Assembly: GCA_005406025.1 (NCBI GenBank)
Contig: BGZK01001001.1
Span: 1-64,000, forward strand
DNA: 64,000 nucleotides
Direction: 5' to 3'
Source: Eumeta japonica
Taxonomy: Eukaryota > Arthropoda > Insecta > Lepidoptera > Psychidae
Shown here: positions 46,508 through 58,749 of the stretch, piece after piece
How positions within the stretch are numbered: position 1 is the stretch's first letter
Layout of the letters: the number at the start of each line of letters is the position of its first letter
Made by a program: the position numbers and the translations under genes
Notes under the pieces: generated by a model
The model's database searches: none
The model's input: only the letters and a program-made list of their open reading frames with translations
What the model was told of the DNA's origin: nothing

Positions 46508-47183
46508 CTATTTTGATGAAATTTTTACAAATTTGAAGGATATCAAATTAAATTGAACGATAGTATACATTTTATATACGTGTATATTTAGGAGATCTAG
46601 TCCAGATAATGTTTCCTGTGTCACTGAGCCACGTGACCAACATTTTACTCTGCGAAGAATAGAAAACGATCTCTCTGCGGTAGCTACGTTGACCGGAAGA
46701 GTTGTCAGTATTTGAATTTTTTTTATATTAGAGTACAAATCTTGGTCGCATGCTTCAATGAGATGTACTACCGTTTCTGGTAGTTGGTAGTTGTTTTCGC
46801 ATTCTCTTTTCCATTTGGCCATCCAGAGTGGGTATTCATTCATAACAGTTGATTCACTATGTATAATAAATAGCCGGTATATCTTGATAATTTTTCACTG
46901 TCTCCATATCGATATACCAGTTCCCGACACTAACATTTGGTTTAGGTAGAAAAACTCCCAACTGAAATAGGTCGAATACCTCCGTAGACAATCTCTGCCC
47001 CAAATCGTAAATAACGGAATGTAAGAGAGGTACGTAAATTGATTTCCGAATGTACTTTTGACAATTGGACCTCATATTTATTGATTTCCGAATATATCCT
47101 GCTGCCGGTTTTGCCTGACGATTGGACCTTATGTTTTGTCGATAACAACAATCATAGCAATTCACCCTTACTGACGATAACAA
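46508..47183 (-). pseudogene. hAT-superfamily transposase relic, C-terminal part
   Basis: The frame 46843 to 46508 contains LTTLPVNVATAERSFSILRR, closely matching the C-terminal hAT dimerisation domain signature (LPVTxATAERSFSxLRRIK), followed by LSGLDLLNIHVY. The preceding part, in another frame (47183 to 46857), reads SVIYDLGQRLS...DLFQLGVFLPK and belongs to the same transposase. A frameshift separates the two, and an internal duplication of about 60 bp (see findings) interrupts the N-terminal part. The protein cannot be made. Such proteins normally cut and paste DNA in the nucleus; this copy is inactive. Confidence 0.82.
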
Positions 47184-47727
47184 AAAACTTTATAAAGTAA
47201 ACTTTTTTTCGATTAAAGTTAAGTTACCTATGTTTACAACAGTACAAATTACTAACGTTAGCGCCAGTCCATAAAAAAAGAAGGCGGCTCGGAAGTTTTA
47301 ACGGCAATGTACAAGTATAAGTGCATGCATGTAACGCACACATAATTTAAATTAACAGATATCTGCCCACCCATCGAATAGCAGGCACTCAATAGTCGTC
47401 TCTTTTTTCCAATGCAAGTATTCTTATACCAAAAAGAAAAAGGTAATATGTTATCAAAGATGTGACAATTGTCAGCATAACATCTATGACTAAGTACTTT
47501 GTTGTTTGCCGAATTACGCACGATTCATTGCTATTTTTTTTATTAAGGCATGGGATATATTGTCATCAGCCTATCGATCTCAATAGACAATGAAAGTATG
47601 ACGTCACATGTTTATTAAGGTTGTGGGCATGCCCATCGTGCCCAGAACAGTGGATTCACGCTTAACGTTCACAATAATTAAAAATAAGACCTTCTTTATA
47701 ATCCTATTTGAATAATTATTTAAGCAG
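47184..47727. other. Gene-free stretch
   Basis: A minus-strand frame at 47258-47521 may be further transposase-derived DNA but has no readable motif. Confidence 0.3.
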
Positions 47728-47945
47728 ACTCCAAAAACCACTAATTATTGTTTCGGGAGTCGGTTCCACCTAATATTAGACAAAAGAATATATAATCTAT
47801 AAATAAGAATATTAAACATTAACGTGTCAAAAAGAAGATCTTTTCTTATTCTAAAGAAACACAACTGTATCGCATTTATCTTTAGTTGGAACCGACTCCA
47901 AAAACAAGTACTTAATTATTTGTGGAATCTGTTTAAACATTCGTT
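47728..47945. repeat. Small repeat with GACTCCAAAAAC blocks
   Basis: GACTCCAAAAACCACTAATTATT and GACTCCAAAAACAAGTACTT (both divided here at 20 or fewer bases) are direct copies. AGTCGGTTCCA (47758-47768) and TGGAACCGACTCC (47887-47899) are facing. It is a decayed small repeat or MITE. Confidence 0.45.
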
Positions 47946-49050
47946 TATATTCTCTTTTTAATTTTTCAAATTATTATTACTATTTATTTAGCCGCCCCCT
48001 AAAAATGCTGCTTACTGCCATATGCTATGCCCTATGCTGACTATGATTCATATAATCTCGAGTATGATTCTGATTCTCCTTTCATCAATATACATACCAA
48101 TATTCATATTATTATATGATACAATTGATACATGTCTATAAAATGAAATTCGTTTGAAATAAATTTATGTTAGCGCCATCTCATGGCATAACTACTAATT
48201 AAAATATATTCCAAATGTAAATTGTACTGTTAATAATGTTTTTTGTCTTAAGATGGCGCTCAAGCTATAATAAAAAGTTAATAAAACTGTACAGTAGATG
48301 GCGTTAATAGTTTTTGAGTTTGCTGCAACCATATTTTTATAGATAGTACTTTACGCTTTTAAAGTAGTCCAATTCTTCATATAAATAAATAAAATATCAA
48401 TTAAAATTATGCTAATTATTTTCGTCTAATATTCTACTAAAATTAATAATTTAGTGAAACGATTTTTGATGCACATACTTGCTAAATAAACTTATAACAA
48501 ATTTCAAAATGATAAAAATATTTTAAACACTGTACGTACAATAACAATAAAAATACGTCATGCACAAAACCTTCAGCACTGAGAAACATAACATATAAAA
48601 CAATAAAGATTACACTGTTCTTATTTCGAATCAAAATGGCAAAAATGGAACTCTTATAGTTTCTTCATGTCCCTCCGTCCGTCCGTATGTCACAGGCATT
48701 TTACTCAAAGACTACAAGATGTATATTAATGAAATTTATAGTGGAGATGTTTTGAATAAGCCGCTACCTTAGTTTAGTATTTAATAACAAAAATAAATAT
48801 TTCTAGATGGTGCACTCTACGCATGAAACAGAAGCTGAGAATTTTTTTTTTCAGCAAACATCAATATACGGTACACATTTTGACAGATCTTTTAAAAACA
48901 TTCTAAGGTTTCTAAGCATTTTTTTTTATTAAGTAAATATTTGTAGAAATAATCGCAACGAAATTAGCATAAATTGTGTCTCCTAAAAAGTGAATCTAAA
49001 AAATATGAAAAAAAAAATACAGAGGTAATACTTAAAATACACTTTCAACG
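47946..49050. other. Gene-free stretch with repeat fragments
   Basis: GTTAGCGCCATCT near 48169 and AGATGGCGCT near 48252 face each other, and a further AGATGGCGTTAATAG lies near 48296, hinting at another small element. CCCTCCGTCCGTCCG near 48670 belongs to the common repeat seen at 37.3 kb. No gene. Confidence 0.4.
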
Positions 49051-49160
49051 AAAATTATTTTTGACATGATCCGATATACCGTTTTTGAGTTATTGCCGAA
49101 AAACTGCGTTTCACAACAAAAGGACGTAAGTGCTATCAAGATCACGCTCTTTTGCTGGTG
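49051..49160 (-). repeat. Interspersed repeat, CAGTTTTTCG...TCAAAAACGGTAT family, copy 2
   Basis: The minus strand reads CACCAGCAAAAGAGCGTGAT, GCGCAGTTTTTCGGCAATAA (with the A of AACGCAG differing), CTCAAAAACGGTATATCG and TCATGTCAAAAATAATTTT, matching 36811-36930 in order. Confidence 0.7.
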
Positions 49161-49197
49161 CTTTTTCCTTTACACTATTTTAAGAGAAATAATTATT

Positions 49198-49683
49198 GTA
49201 ATATACCTATTTGTTTCTACTACGTGACCCGTTTAGAGGGGGGGGGGTCTTCAAAATACTACGATTAGTCACAGGACGGGGAGGGGCTTAAGGTTTTATC
49301 ACGTAGTCAGAGAATTTTCGCGCTTTTCCGGAGATATATTCAAATTATGACGCGCAGCGTTTAGCACTTTTTTAAACTCACAGATGGCAACACTAACGCA
49401 AATATGCCGGGACGCCAGCTGATTTAAAACTGATAGTTTTGTACTCATTAAAAAATGATGTCCTTATATAGTATTCTATTTGTAGTAAAAGATAAGTACC
49501 TGTTACAATATGTTTTTACATAAGTTTTTTCTCGTTGATTATATTAACTTTCTGTTAGCAAAAGAAAATTATTTAAAATCATATTTATAAATTACTACAT
49601 GAAAACTATGGGTCTCAACATATACTACAGTTGGTCACCGCAGGAGTTGTAAAATATGGGTCACGTAGTATGGGTATGTTCCC
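49198..49683 (-). mobile_element. Inverted-repeat element with TACGTGACC ends, copy 1
   Basis: The right end ATGGGTCACGTAGTATGGGT followed by ATGTTCCC is identical to the end of the element at 61997-62274. The left end (CTACTACGTGACCCG) keeps the inner half of the terminal repeat but its outer bases are altered. An internal GTTGATTATATTAACTTTCT matches the complement of the interior of the 62-kb copy. A run of eleven G at about 49238-49248 corresponds to the C run of the 62-kb copy. No coding frame. Confidence 0.7.
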
Positions 49684-50310
49684 TTATGTGCCTTATGTGT
49701 AGGAAAAATTGAAAAAAATGTAACGATATAGTTTTTTCATCGGTAGTGCATTTATTTGTAGTAACGACTTCGGAACCCTACATTGAGCATGGTCCGACCG
49801 ATCACGGCTCTTGGTCGATTTTATTTATATCATATACCTACCCGATAACATATTTCTCCATGATTGATAGACGTTTGTTTGTCTATTACGATATTTTTTA
49901 GATAAGTTATCACTGAATTGTATAAACCAAAGTAGTTCTTAATTCTTCTAAACTGCGCAACAGGTTTCAATAGGGTTTTACCTCTAATATGATCGTCATT
50001 TAAAAAATTCCTCTGGAAGGCTTAATGTATAATACCTGCCTACATGCATATTTTATTTATAGAAAATAGAGAAAAGTCAATGTTTTGTAAATATCTTCTA
50101 AAAAAAATATTTTCTCATGCGCCTTATGTATATACAAACATTGTTAACGCTGTCTAAATCTTATGAAATAAATCAAAATAATGCACTTGCCTACTATGGA
50201 ATTTTACACCTTAAAAAGACGTACAGAAAAGTTAGCATTTGTATTTGTATATCTCCCAAATATAAGCCACAACAATTATTTTTATGTTTTGCATATACCT
50301 ATAATGCTAG
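49684..50310. other. Gene-free stretch
   Basis: Near 49765-49815 TCGGAACCCTACATTGAGCA resembles part of the CCGTCCGTCCG repeat family. The frame at 50117-50341 has no motif. Confidence 0.35.
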
Positions 50311-50338
50311 CTTCGCAAATATACCTAAATTTGCGAAG
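50311..50338. repeat. Short perfect inverted repeat, 10-bp arms
   Basis: CTTCGCAAAT (50311-50320) pairs with ATTTGCGAAG (50329-50338), with an 8-bp spacer. Confidence 0.85.
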
Positions 50339-50417
50339 TAATCCAATTAAATAAAGTTATTTATGTTCGGAATTTAATCTAGATTAAAATTGATCTTAAT
50401 ATAGTGTACAATAATGA

Positions 50418-50890
50418 ATGTATGTGTTTGTAGCGTTCGTACATCGTTCATCCGATTCAGTTGAAATTTTTTTGACACGTTATAGATATTTACTTGCGAG
50501 CGGAAAGTTTGTGTCCGACTTTGTCCGAATATTTATATTATTGAATCGAACTACTGAATTAATTCCAAAAGAAAGTTACTCTATCCCCGATGAGAATGGA
50601 CTACTAGCATTTTCCCCGGCTTCATCTGTATTGGGACCGTAACTGGTAGCAGAATCTAAACTGGAAGCAATAAAAGGAGCAGAATCGAGGGCGAAACTGT
50701 CATGATCAAAATCGATTATGGAATCAGTTTCAAAATTAAAAGCGCGAAGAGAGAAACAAAATCAGGAACAATACCGGGATCGAAATCGTGAGCTGAAATG
50801 CGATTGGGACTGACAGCGAGACCGATCGACATAATAGACCAAGAAATTCCTTCTGTTCCCATACATCTGAGGCGCGAGCGGAGAGCTAAT
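50418..50890 (+). repeat. AATCGG-core dispersed repeat, copy 6
   Basis: TTGAATCGAACTACTGAATT, AAAAGAAAGTTACTCTATCC and CATTTTCCCCGGCTTCATC are followed by a shortened core (GATCAAAATCGATTATGGAA, CCGGGATCGAAATCG) and GCGAGCGGAGAGCTAA at the end. The block order is conserved relative to 28.17 kb; the core is shorter. Confidence 0.7.
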
Positions 50891-53366
50891 TCATAATACA
50901 ATCGTCTGTGTCATACTAACAGATTTTTACCATAAACATTATTTTTTGATTTATTGGATCTAAAGCCTTAATAAGAGCTTTATACATAATTTAGAGCACA
51001 AAGCAATAAAGTTGATTTATGAAGAAATTTGTTTTGTTTTGTCATAAGTGGCGATTTATTTTTAACATACGTATAATCAAAGTCTTTTAGCCGAACCGGT
51101 TTCGGCTGGCGTTTCAGATAACTGTACTGGAATTGTTTACTTAATACTGTTATGGATATCAATGGGCAAGCTTTATCGAGTTAAAACTGGACACTGCGCG
51201 AGAATAAATAAATCAACGCTCAGCTCGTTCACCCATGACGATGGTAACACTGATTAGCCTCTTATATGCGGTAAAAAACTGGTTAAGCCGTACAAATATT
51301 CTTACGCAATGTTTTTTTCCACGGCCACAGTTTATTTTTCTCCTCATAATAAGACAGACTAGCTCTAGAATGTTCGATTCGCGATCGAAGCCTTAGTAAT
51401 TTGTGATCAAGTAAATTGGCGTTATCTATATACGATAGAAATAGGGTAAAACCGAACAAGTGCGAATTCGATTTGACGACGACAATGATACTATAGCACA
51501 CTCAAAGAACTATAATGTATTATAAGGCACTGAAATTATTGACATTTCAGTCATGCGACGTTGACATTTTATCGGGTCTTATTAAAATGGGTAGTATTTG
51601 AACTGTTAATAGATTTGGTTAATATGAGAATAGAAATTGTACATTAAGCACCTAACGGATCGGAGGACATAAGCATCAAAAATTAGAAGTTATTCAAGGC
51701 TACTCGAAGGGGGCGCGTTCCATCTTTTCAAGAAGCGACTCAACGAATTGTTGATAATTATTATGACAGTATGGATACTATTTCAGATCTCAAATTTTCA
51801 GGTAAGCCGTAGTGACTAAGTTTATGTAACTTAATAACAAGTTTTAATCTTACAGCTTTATTACATCCTATCTCAACATTTTCATTTTACATTTGCCTTT
51901 TCAATTAATTAGTTCTGATAATTTTCAACCTAATTTTAAATCACTCTCCTATATCTAGACTGAGTCAATGTTTTTTCGCACATGACTAACTCTGATAACG
52001 ATTTAATAATTTGATGATAACTGAATGGATGTCGCAACCAACATCGTCTTCTGATAAGGGAATTCTTCGACAGTCAATAACGAATTTGAGACTGTGTGAC
52101 CATTCAGGTTTTACAAAAAGTGAGTTTACTGGCCATTGGGAAAAGGTATTTTTTTTTTTTTTGCTTATGTTTTATTTGTTTTTTAAACTGAATACATAAT
52201 TTTTCAAAAATATTATGTCAAAATTTCAAGTTGATCGGAGCAAAATTGACGAAATTATGAGTATTTTTATACCTGTCGGTTTTTGATACGTGCCCGACCC
52301 GAAACCGGTATATGATAACGGCCAGTATATGTTAACCACGTCAGACTATTTATTTTTTAGTTAACAAAACTAATTATCACACCTGTTTTTTCTGTGACAA
52401 TTTTGTCCACAAGAAAAGTAAGAACATTTTTAATCTAATTCTTCATAGCAGCCAATCTTTAATTTGAAACATACATTATTAAAATGGATTTCCGAATTCC
52501 CAACCCCAATAAAAATATGCCTAAGAATACAATAGAAACCTTATTTTATTATGAAATCTGTACTAATATATAAAGCTGAAAAGTTTGTTTGAACTAGTCG
52601 GATTTGAAAAAATTTGTTTTGTATTTTGATAACCCAATTTTTGAGGAAAATTATAAGACGTCTAAAAAATTTGCTTTTATTTTATTTGCCTTTGTGTCTG
52701 ACGGTTAAATTTGAAAACATCTCTTTATATTTAATAGCCTATTTATTATAAGTTATTAGCATTTAGATATCTATACGTTAGCATTAGGCTACGATGAGCA
52801 AAATTATCGTATTTTTATCACGAAAGTCGACAGAAATTGCCTGCTTTGACAGACATCTTTTTGTGCACTGGCTAAACAGTTTCATACATATGTATAACAA
52901 TGATTTATGAAAAATGTCAACCTTATACAGGTCTACATAAAATTCCACAACGCATATACGACAAATTCTATATATCTATTATACATTATTTAACCAACAA
53001 AAATCACTGTTATGTAATAAAAATTTCATATATATATATTACTTTAGGTAATGTTCAGGTTGACGATGATGGACGCAAGGGCGGATTCATCTTTCGACTG
53101 CCTTCGAGTCAGGAAGGATCTCTCATATGAAATTCAGTCAGGACTGGCTATTAGTCGATTACAATGGTAAGACAAAAGCCCAGGGTGCAGGGTAATGATA
53201 CTCATGACACCTCCCGGATCTACCTTTGGATGGCAATCACTCTTTAAAGACTGAACAGAATTATCTAATTATCTGAAACTTTATACTAATACAGCTTATA
53301 CATATTATATATATCAGTATAACTTATATTTGATTTATAAAGGCTTTGGTTTACAAAGACAGTACC
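50891..53366. other. Gene-free stretch
   Basis: Near 52562 TACTAATATATAAAGCTGAA and AGTTTGTTTGAAC is a fragment of another common repeat family. Frames of 60-76 codons have no recognisable motif. A hydrophobic, AT-rich piece at 52150-52199 follows a homopolymer T run. No gene is called. Confidence 0.35.
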
Positions 53367-53735
53367 TTTTTATTCGTAGCTTCGGTTGTATAAATTTAGG
53401 ATGAATTCCTTACTCATACCGATCAGTTCAAGTCACCGGCAGGCAATCCAAGGCATGGTGAATATCATCACCGGTCCAGAACCATAATTGAGAGCAGAAT
53501 CAGGATCGGGATGAAAAGCGTGGGAATAGTAAAAAAAATAATGGCAGTACGTTTGTTTTCAGTTTTCGCAGGCGTATTTTATCGGAATCAAATGTAAGAC
53601 AAAACTGGGATCTAGATCGAGACTAAAATTGGAATCAAGTGCGGAACCAGAATCGAAATCGAGAGCGGGGCCGAGTTCGAGATCATGATTAATATAGGTA
53701 TAGGTTGATATAAAAGATGAAATTATTTAATAAAT
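53367..53735 (+). repeat. AATCGG-core dispersed repeat, copy 7 (F/G subtype)
   Basis: It shares with the copy at 54.35 kb the leading blocks TTTTTATTCGTAGCTTCGG, GATGAATTCCTTACTCATAC and CGATCAGTTCAAGT. The core has CAGAATCAGGATCGGGATG and GAACCAGAATCGAAATCGAG. It ends with GTTGATATAAAAGATGAAATT. Confidence 0.65.
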
Positions 53736-54005
53736 CCTTTTGATCTATTACCGCTTTTTTTTAAATTAAAGACTGTCACTCCCATTATTTCATTACATAG
53801 CCTTAAATCACCAAATTTATAACGTAATGTAACGGAACCAGATTTCAAGTGAAATATCTTAGGAACAATGTCATAATAAGTATAGCTTTGACTGAACCAG
53901 TAGTTGGGTAAAAAGCACTGGTCTCTCGTATGCAGATGATGTCCTCAGATTTACTACAATTTTTTTTAAATATATGATTTTAAATATATGTTAAGGTATC
54001 ATTTG

Positions 54006-54063
54006 CAGTCACTATAAATTTATTTATAGTTTATAGTGACTATAAATAAATTTATAGTGACTG
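54006..54063. repeat. Perfect inverted duplication (hairpin), 25-bp arms
   Basis: CAGTCACTATAAATTTATTT plus ATAGT (54006-54030) pairs with 54039-54063; the spacer is 8 bp. The core motif CACTATAAA/TTTATAGTG also recurs inside. Confidence 0.93.
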
Positions 54064-54344
54064 TGCTTTAGCACAGGACAAACTTTTAATCATGTCTTAA
54101 TAGATCTAAGAGAATATTACTATTCCCACGGACTAAAGTATATTGCATTATCCAGGTCAGGTTCGGCAAAATAAAGTATACTGAATGCATTTTATCGTGC
54201 ATCTTTTCGTAAAAATTCATAATTTCCTTCTCTTATAAAGCAATTTTGCCTAAAAAAACATAGTCATTGAAGTTGCCGTTTCTGAGAAAAATAGCGTAGA
54301 TGCCGCGCTCAGTAAGACCTCGGGGCATTTTATAAATATACTAA

Positions 54345-54907
54345 CTTTTGTTCACGGCATCGCTTGCGTGATTAGAGAACGAATTCTTTATTTATGCCGA
54401 TTGCTTATTGGTAACAACAATGTTCAAGCGAGGTTCAAGTTCAATATCCGTTCGGGATTGGAACCACGATCAGAACCGAAATCAAGATCGAGAGAGTTGG
54501 TGAGATAGTTTCATAATGAAAAAAATGTGGCATTACGCATGTTTTCGCTGTGAGAATATAGGTTTTTTTGGTACGAAATCGAGAAGAGGTCAAGATCGGA
54601 ATTATGGCTGATAACTTTATTGATTTATATAAAAGAAAAAGAAAAGAAAAAAAGAATTCGTAGTATGTCCACGCGAGCGAAACCATGGGTGGTTTATGTA
54701 TATTTTAGACAGAACCGGAATCCAGATCAGGACCTAAATCGGAATAAGTAGCAGAGCCGGGGCTGAAATCGAAAGGAGTGTCAACATCGGGATCGCGGTT
54801 GACAGTGTGATCGGTCAATATAAAAGGTGAAAAAATTTATACAATATCGCCGTAAAATTTATATAATATTTATACATTATTAGCTTTCACCGCGGGCGAA
54901 AGCTAGT
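54345..54907 (+). repeat. AATCGG-core dispersed repeat, copy 8 (F/G subtype)
   Basis: The leading blocks of the copy at 53.37 kb are present in order (TTTTGTTCACGGCATCGC, GAACGAATTCTTTATTTATG). Two core stretches (54455-54500 and 54712-54830) are separated by about 210 bp, perhaps a later insertion. It ends CACCGCGGGCGAAAGCTAGT, the best-preserved end of the family. Confidence 0.7.
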
Positions 54908-57259
54908 AATGTTATAAAAGGATCTACTTATGTTAAGTTAAATTATACAACAGTAGATTAATAGTTGTTAGTCCTAACAGCTAATAGAATGTGTGTCCAC
55001 ACACATTTTATTACCTGTACAGATCTAATTAAATCTTACGCTACGTATGAACATGACATGTACATTTTCAAATGTATGTTCAAGACAACTTATGTGAGAG
55101 AATATATTAATGTAAATGGCCTCACTTTTACGTAATCAGTGACTTTTGACGTAAACAATGATAAGGTGCATTCTACTTAAACTGAAACACTGTAGTGGGG
55201 CAGTCGCAGCATATGATTAAAGAGTTTTAATTTGCATACAATGACCTCTACTTAATCTTTTATAAAATACAGTGCTCATGAATAAACATAAAATAGCGAA
55301 GAACGACAGTAAATAAATTTTGTGTTGTAACCAATGATTAGAATTTCCTTGATCGAATTTATAATAGAAAACAAAATTATTGACACACTGTATTAGTACT
55401 TTAACTAAATATTCGATTAATTCATACTAATGCTTAATTTATATTCGTCTCCGAATAAATATAATCCATATCTTTTAAATAAAATCCTAATGGTATTAAA
55501 TGTACATATATTAAAAAACGTCATATAACATTTTCTACGGACATAAAAAAACACAACTTTAAATCTATTACATTTCTTATAAATATATAACTTTTTGACA
55601 ATTAAAAAGCTGTTAATTGAAAAGGTCAAGAAAAAACTCCCATTAAGTATTACACATTTTTCAGGACGCGGTGACTAACGTTTTTTTATAAATTTAATTA
55701 CTCTTAAAAAACATCCCAACATATGAGTATATACACCTGTTGTAATACATTTGTTAAAGAATTTTCTCTATCATACATCTGTGTACCTCAATATCTGGTA
55801 AGCAATTTATACTTTTCAACCGTTTATTGTCCACTGTTAGGCATCAGCGTACATATTGCATTTGTATAACGAATAGTCCCATACACCTCTCGGATCGCCT
55901 GAAGGAGACGAAAATGTTTTTCTCAAAAAGTTATCGATTTTACGGACAATATCTTTCTTTTTCAGCCCCAAAAAATTCTGTCTAGGAACAGGATATCTGA
56001 TAAATAGAGAATTGATGGAGGAGAAGTGGGGTGATGGACGGCCCAACAAACATTTTACTTCCAATAGTTATAAAGTAACGACTTAAGTCCTCACAATGCA
56101 GGTGAAGCTTTCAACAACAATTCGACAACGAACGAGTTTAACGACTGTAAAGTCTATTTAAGATATTGCCATTTGCTTATCACCTCCTAAAATCCTAGAG
56201 AGGCGATAGCAAACTTTAATAAAACCCTAAATATTCTACAAAGAAATGATTGACAATGTTAGTCCTCAGAAACCGATATTTAAATCTCTCTAACACCAAA
56301 TGTCTAAAATTTCTCCCAATGCATTTATATTACGTAAGATGGAACTATTGAAATATCTGTCGCTATTGTAGATATTGTACTTTTAAATATAACCTCTCCA
56401 TAGCCTCAGATGGTATTAGAAACACATTCATCACTTCATTATCTCTAGCTCATTGATTACGTGTTGTTGTTAATGTATTTTGACTTAGGATTTATATCAC
56501 ATATTAGCATCAGAAATGGAATGGTGAAAATGGATAATGATTGCTTGTAAAATAGTGTAAAAGTCTAGACCATAAAGTGAATGTAGAAGAAAATGAATTA
56601 TCAGAAGAAAATGAGAGCCGAAACAATTATGTGAGTTGCGGGAGCATATAAATCTCAGAGTAAAGATAGCATAGAGGGGGCGATAAAATAGCAGCACATT
56701 CCTTTCTTGGACTTTTTTTTAACATCTGTAACGAAACAAAAAGGGATAGTGGGATAGGGACAGGGAATTGACAAGCATGCCCCTGACAAAGGTTGTTGAC
56801 TTTTTTCATGTTTACGAAAAAAGTCTGATGATATGCCTTACCAAAACTGCTGTCAACAATTTTTGCATTTTGTTTTCACCATGAATTGATATAAAAATTC
56901 TCAAACGTTTTAGAGCATGTTTCTGTGTCAATAAGCAATTCAACACTAGTATAAACGAAATTTATAAAAACTAAATATTTATTTGGTTGTTCGGGCAAAG
57001 CTTCAAAACGGCACAGTGAATGTGATTAAAGAACATTGCTCTGCTTCCATATTTTATTCGCCTAAGGACCAAAAGTGACGAAAAATTGTTGCGTATATTC
57101 CAATTTGCAGGCCGTCACATAACTTCTTGCTTCTCCTGCTATATCTGTCGACTATGTTGATTGATTTTGATCTGCTTTATGGTATTCGATGCAGTTTTAT
57201 GAATTTAAAAAGATGATCGATTATTAAACGTCAATATATCAAGTAATTACCATGTATTT
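54908..57259. other. Gene-free stretch
   Basis: Minus-strand frames at 55417-55629, 55837-56064 and 56497-56809 show no motif. No repeat of the classes above is recognised. It is AT-rich and uniform. Confidence 0.3.
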
Positions 57260-57590
57260 GAAAAGAAATCTTTTTTTTTAAAATTCTTCATTAACCATAT
57301 TTATCGAATGAACCAACCGATTTTCATGTAATTTACGATGATCAACACTGCTTTTTAAAAAAACGACTGGTTTGATTTTAGAATTCCTCGGTAGTGTAGT
57401 TTTAAAAAAGTATTAAAAAATTTTGAAAAATTTGTTTTTTTAATATCTCTTGAACAAATTGATCGGTTTTAATGCATTTAGCGGTTGCTAAAGGCATTAA
57501 AACCGATCAATGTTGATGCTTGTCAACGTTGTTTTCTAAAAAGAAAAACTAAATATACTTTGGAATTTATCGGTAGAGAAATTTACATTT
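57260..57590 (+). repeat. Interspersed repeat with internal iterations, copy 3
   Basis: ACCAACCGATTTTCATGTAA, ACTGGTTTGATTTTAGAATT, AATATCTCTTGAACAAATTG, AACGTTGTTTTCTAAAAAG and TTTGGAATTTATCGGTAGAG are the blocks shared with the copies at 11.5 and 29.4 kb. An inverted duplication lies inside it at 57458-57511. Confidence 0.5.
57458..57511. repeat. Perfect inverted duplication (hairpin), 18-bp arms
   Basis: ATTGATCGGTTTTAATGC (57458-57475) pairs with 57494-57511; the spacer is 18 bp. The left arm is part of the surrounding repeat; the right arm is its inverted copy. Confidence 0.93.
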
Positions 57591-57745
57591 GTACTAATAT
57601 TATAAACACGAAAGTGTGTATGTCTGTCTGTTACCTGTTTACGCTTCAACCGTTGAACCGGTTTAAATGAAATTCTGTATGGAAATAATTTGAGTCCCCG
57701 GGAAGGACATAGCTTACTTTTTGTGTGTATGTCTGTCTGTTCGTT
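57591..57745 (+). repeat. TGTCTGTCTGTTACC-type interspersed repeat fragment
   Basis: TGTACTAATATTATAAACAC, GAAAGTGTGTATGTCTGTCT, CGTTGAACCGGTTTAAATGA and CCCGGGAAGGACATAGC are the typical order of a common lepidopteran non-autonomous repeat. It directly precedes the endonuclease relic. Confidence 0.65.
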
Positions 57746-57749
57746 TGTA

Positions 57750-58590
57750 CGTGGGATGCCACCAGAAGCTTTACTGACCCACATGCAAGTCCCGACTTCG
57801 TCCACCCAGGTCTCCTAGCCGCTGAAACCATGCACATGGCTGCAAGCGCAGCTGGTAGAGCTTTTGCGAGCTATCATGTAGGGTCAGAATCCAATACAAG
57901 TATTGTTACGAGCGTTACTCAACGTCCCTGGCGCGCACCCGCTGACCTACGGATAGACTACCGGAACGCCGGCGATATTTGGGATAAAACACAGAACTTA
58001 CGCACGTACATTCAGTCGCAGGACATCCACATTGTTCTCGTGAGCGAGACTAAACTCCGGTCAAGACAGGAACTCCGGCTGTCCAATTTCTTTGTGTAAC
58101 GCTGTGATGAGGTCTCACCCCGGGGAATCGTATACCTTGGTACCGCCATACTTGTGTGGAGGGACGTCATACATAGAGAATTGGAGCTGCCGGACTCCAC
58201 GACTACCAGATCCACAGGAATAAGGGTGGGCTCGGCTGGAACGAATCTGCGCCTATTTGCGGCCTACTATTCCCCTGGCTCCCACTTCTGCTCCTCCGAT
58301 ATCCGCATAATCTTTGACGGCAACGTCCTGACAATATTTTGTGGGTGACTTCAACGCCAAGCATTCTGCTTGGGGTTAGAGAGTCATCTCGCCAGCCAGT
58401 CGACAGCTGCTACAAGACTCTGAGGACTACGGTTATGAGGTAATCGGACCAGATACTCTATCGCATGTACCGACAGACCCCCCACTTCAAAGTCGATGTG
58501 CTTGATATCGTGCTTTGCCACCAGCTTTCCTTTTCGGTTCACGTTGAGGTGCTGTACGATATAAACACACAGTGTCTCCTGATTTTGATT
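57750..58590 (+). pseudogene. Jockey-type non-LTR retrotransposon relic, endonuclease domain only
   Basis: From about 57947 the frame reads LRIDYRNAG..., TYIQSQDIHIVLVSETKLRS and RQELRLSNFFV, typical of the apurinic-like endonuclease at the start of jockey-clade ORF2. A stop at 58097-58099 and frame changes follow. Then RDVIHRELELPDSTTTRS, GIRVGSAGTNLRLFAAYYSP and, in a third frame, VGDFNAKHSAWG continue the endonuclease, with its GDFN-x-H-x-WG block. LDIVLCHQLSFSVHVEVL ends the recognisable part near 58590. The reverse transcriptase is missing. The endonuclease would nick target DNA; this copy is broken in at least three places. Confidence 0.88.
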
Positions 58591-58749
58591 ATTTGTTTAC
58601 CTTTGTATAATGGAGATATCAGATCTGTCCACCGATTTCGTTATCATTGCACGGCTGATCAACTTAGAACCAATTATATACCTTTACAAAACTTTTGTTG
58701 AAATCACTTTTTTTTTTTTATTTTGTTTCGTTTTCATTAATTTGCTATC
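58591..58749. other. AT-rich spacer
   Basis: Includes a T-rich run at about 58707-58719. Nothing identifiable. Confidence 0.4.
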
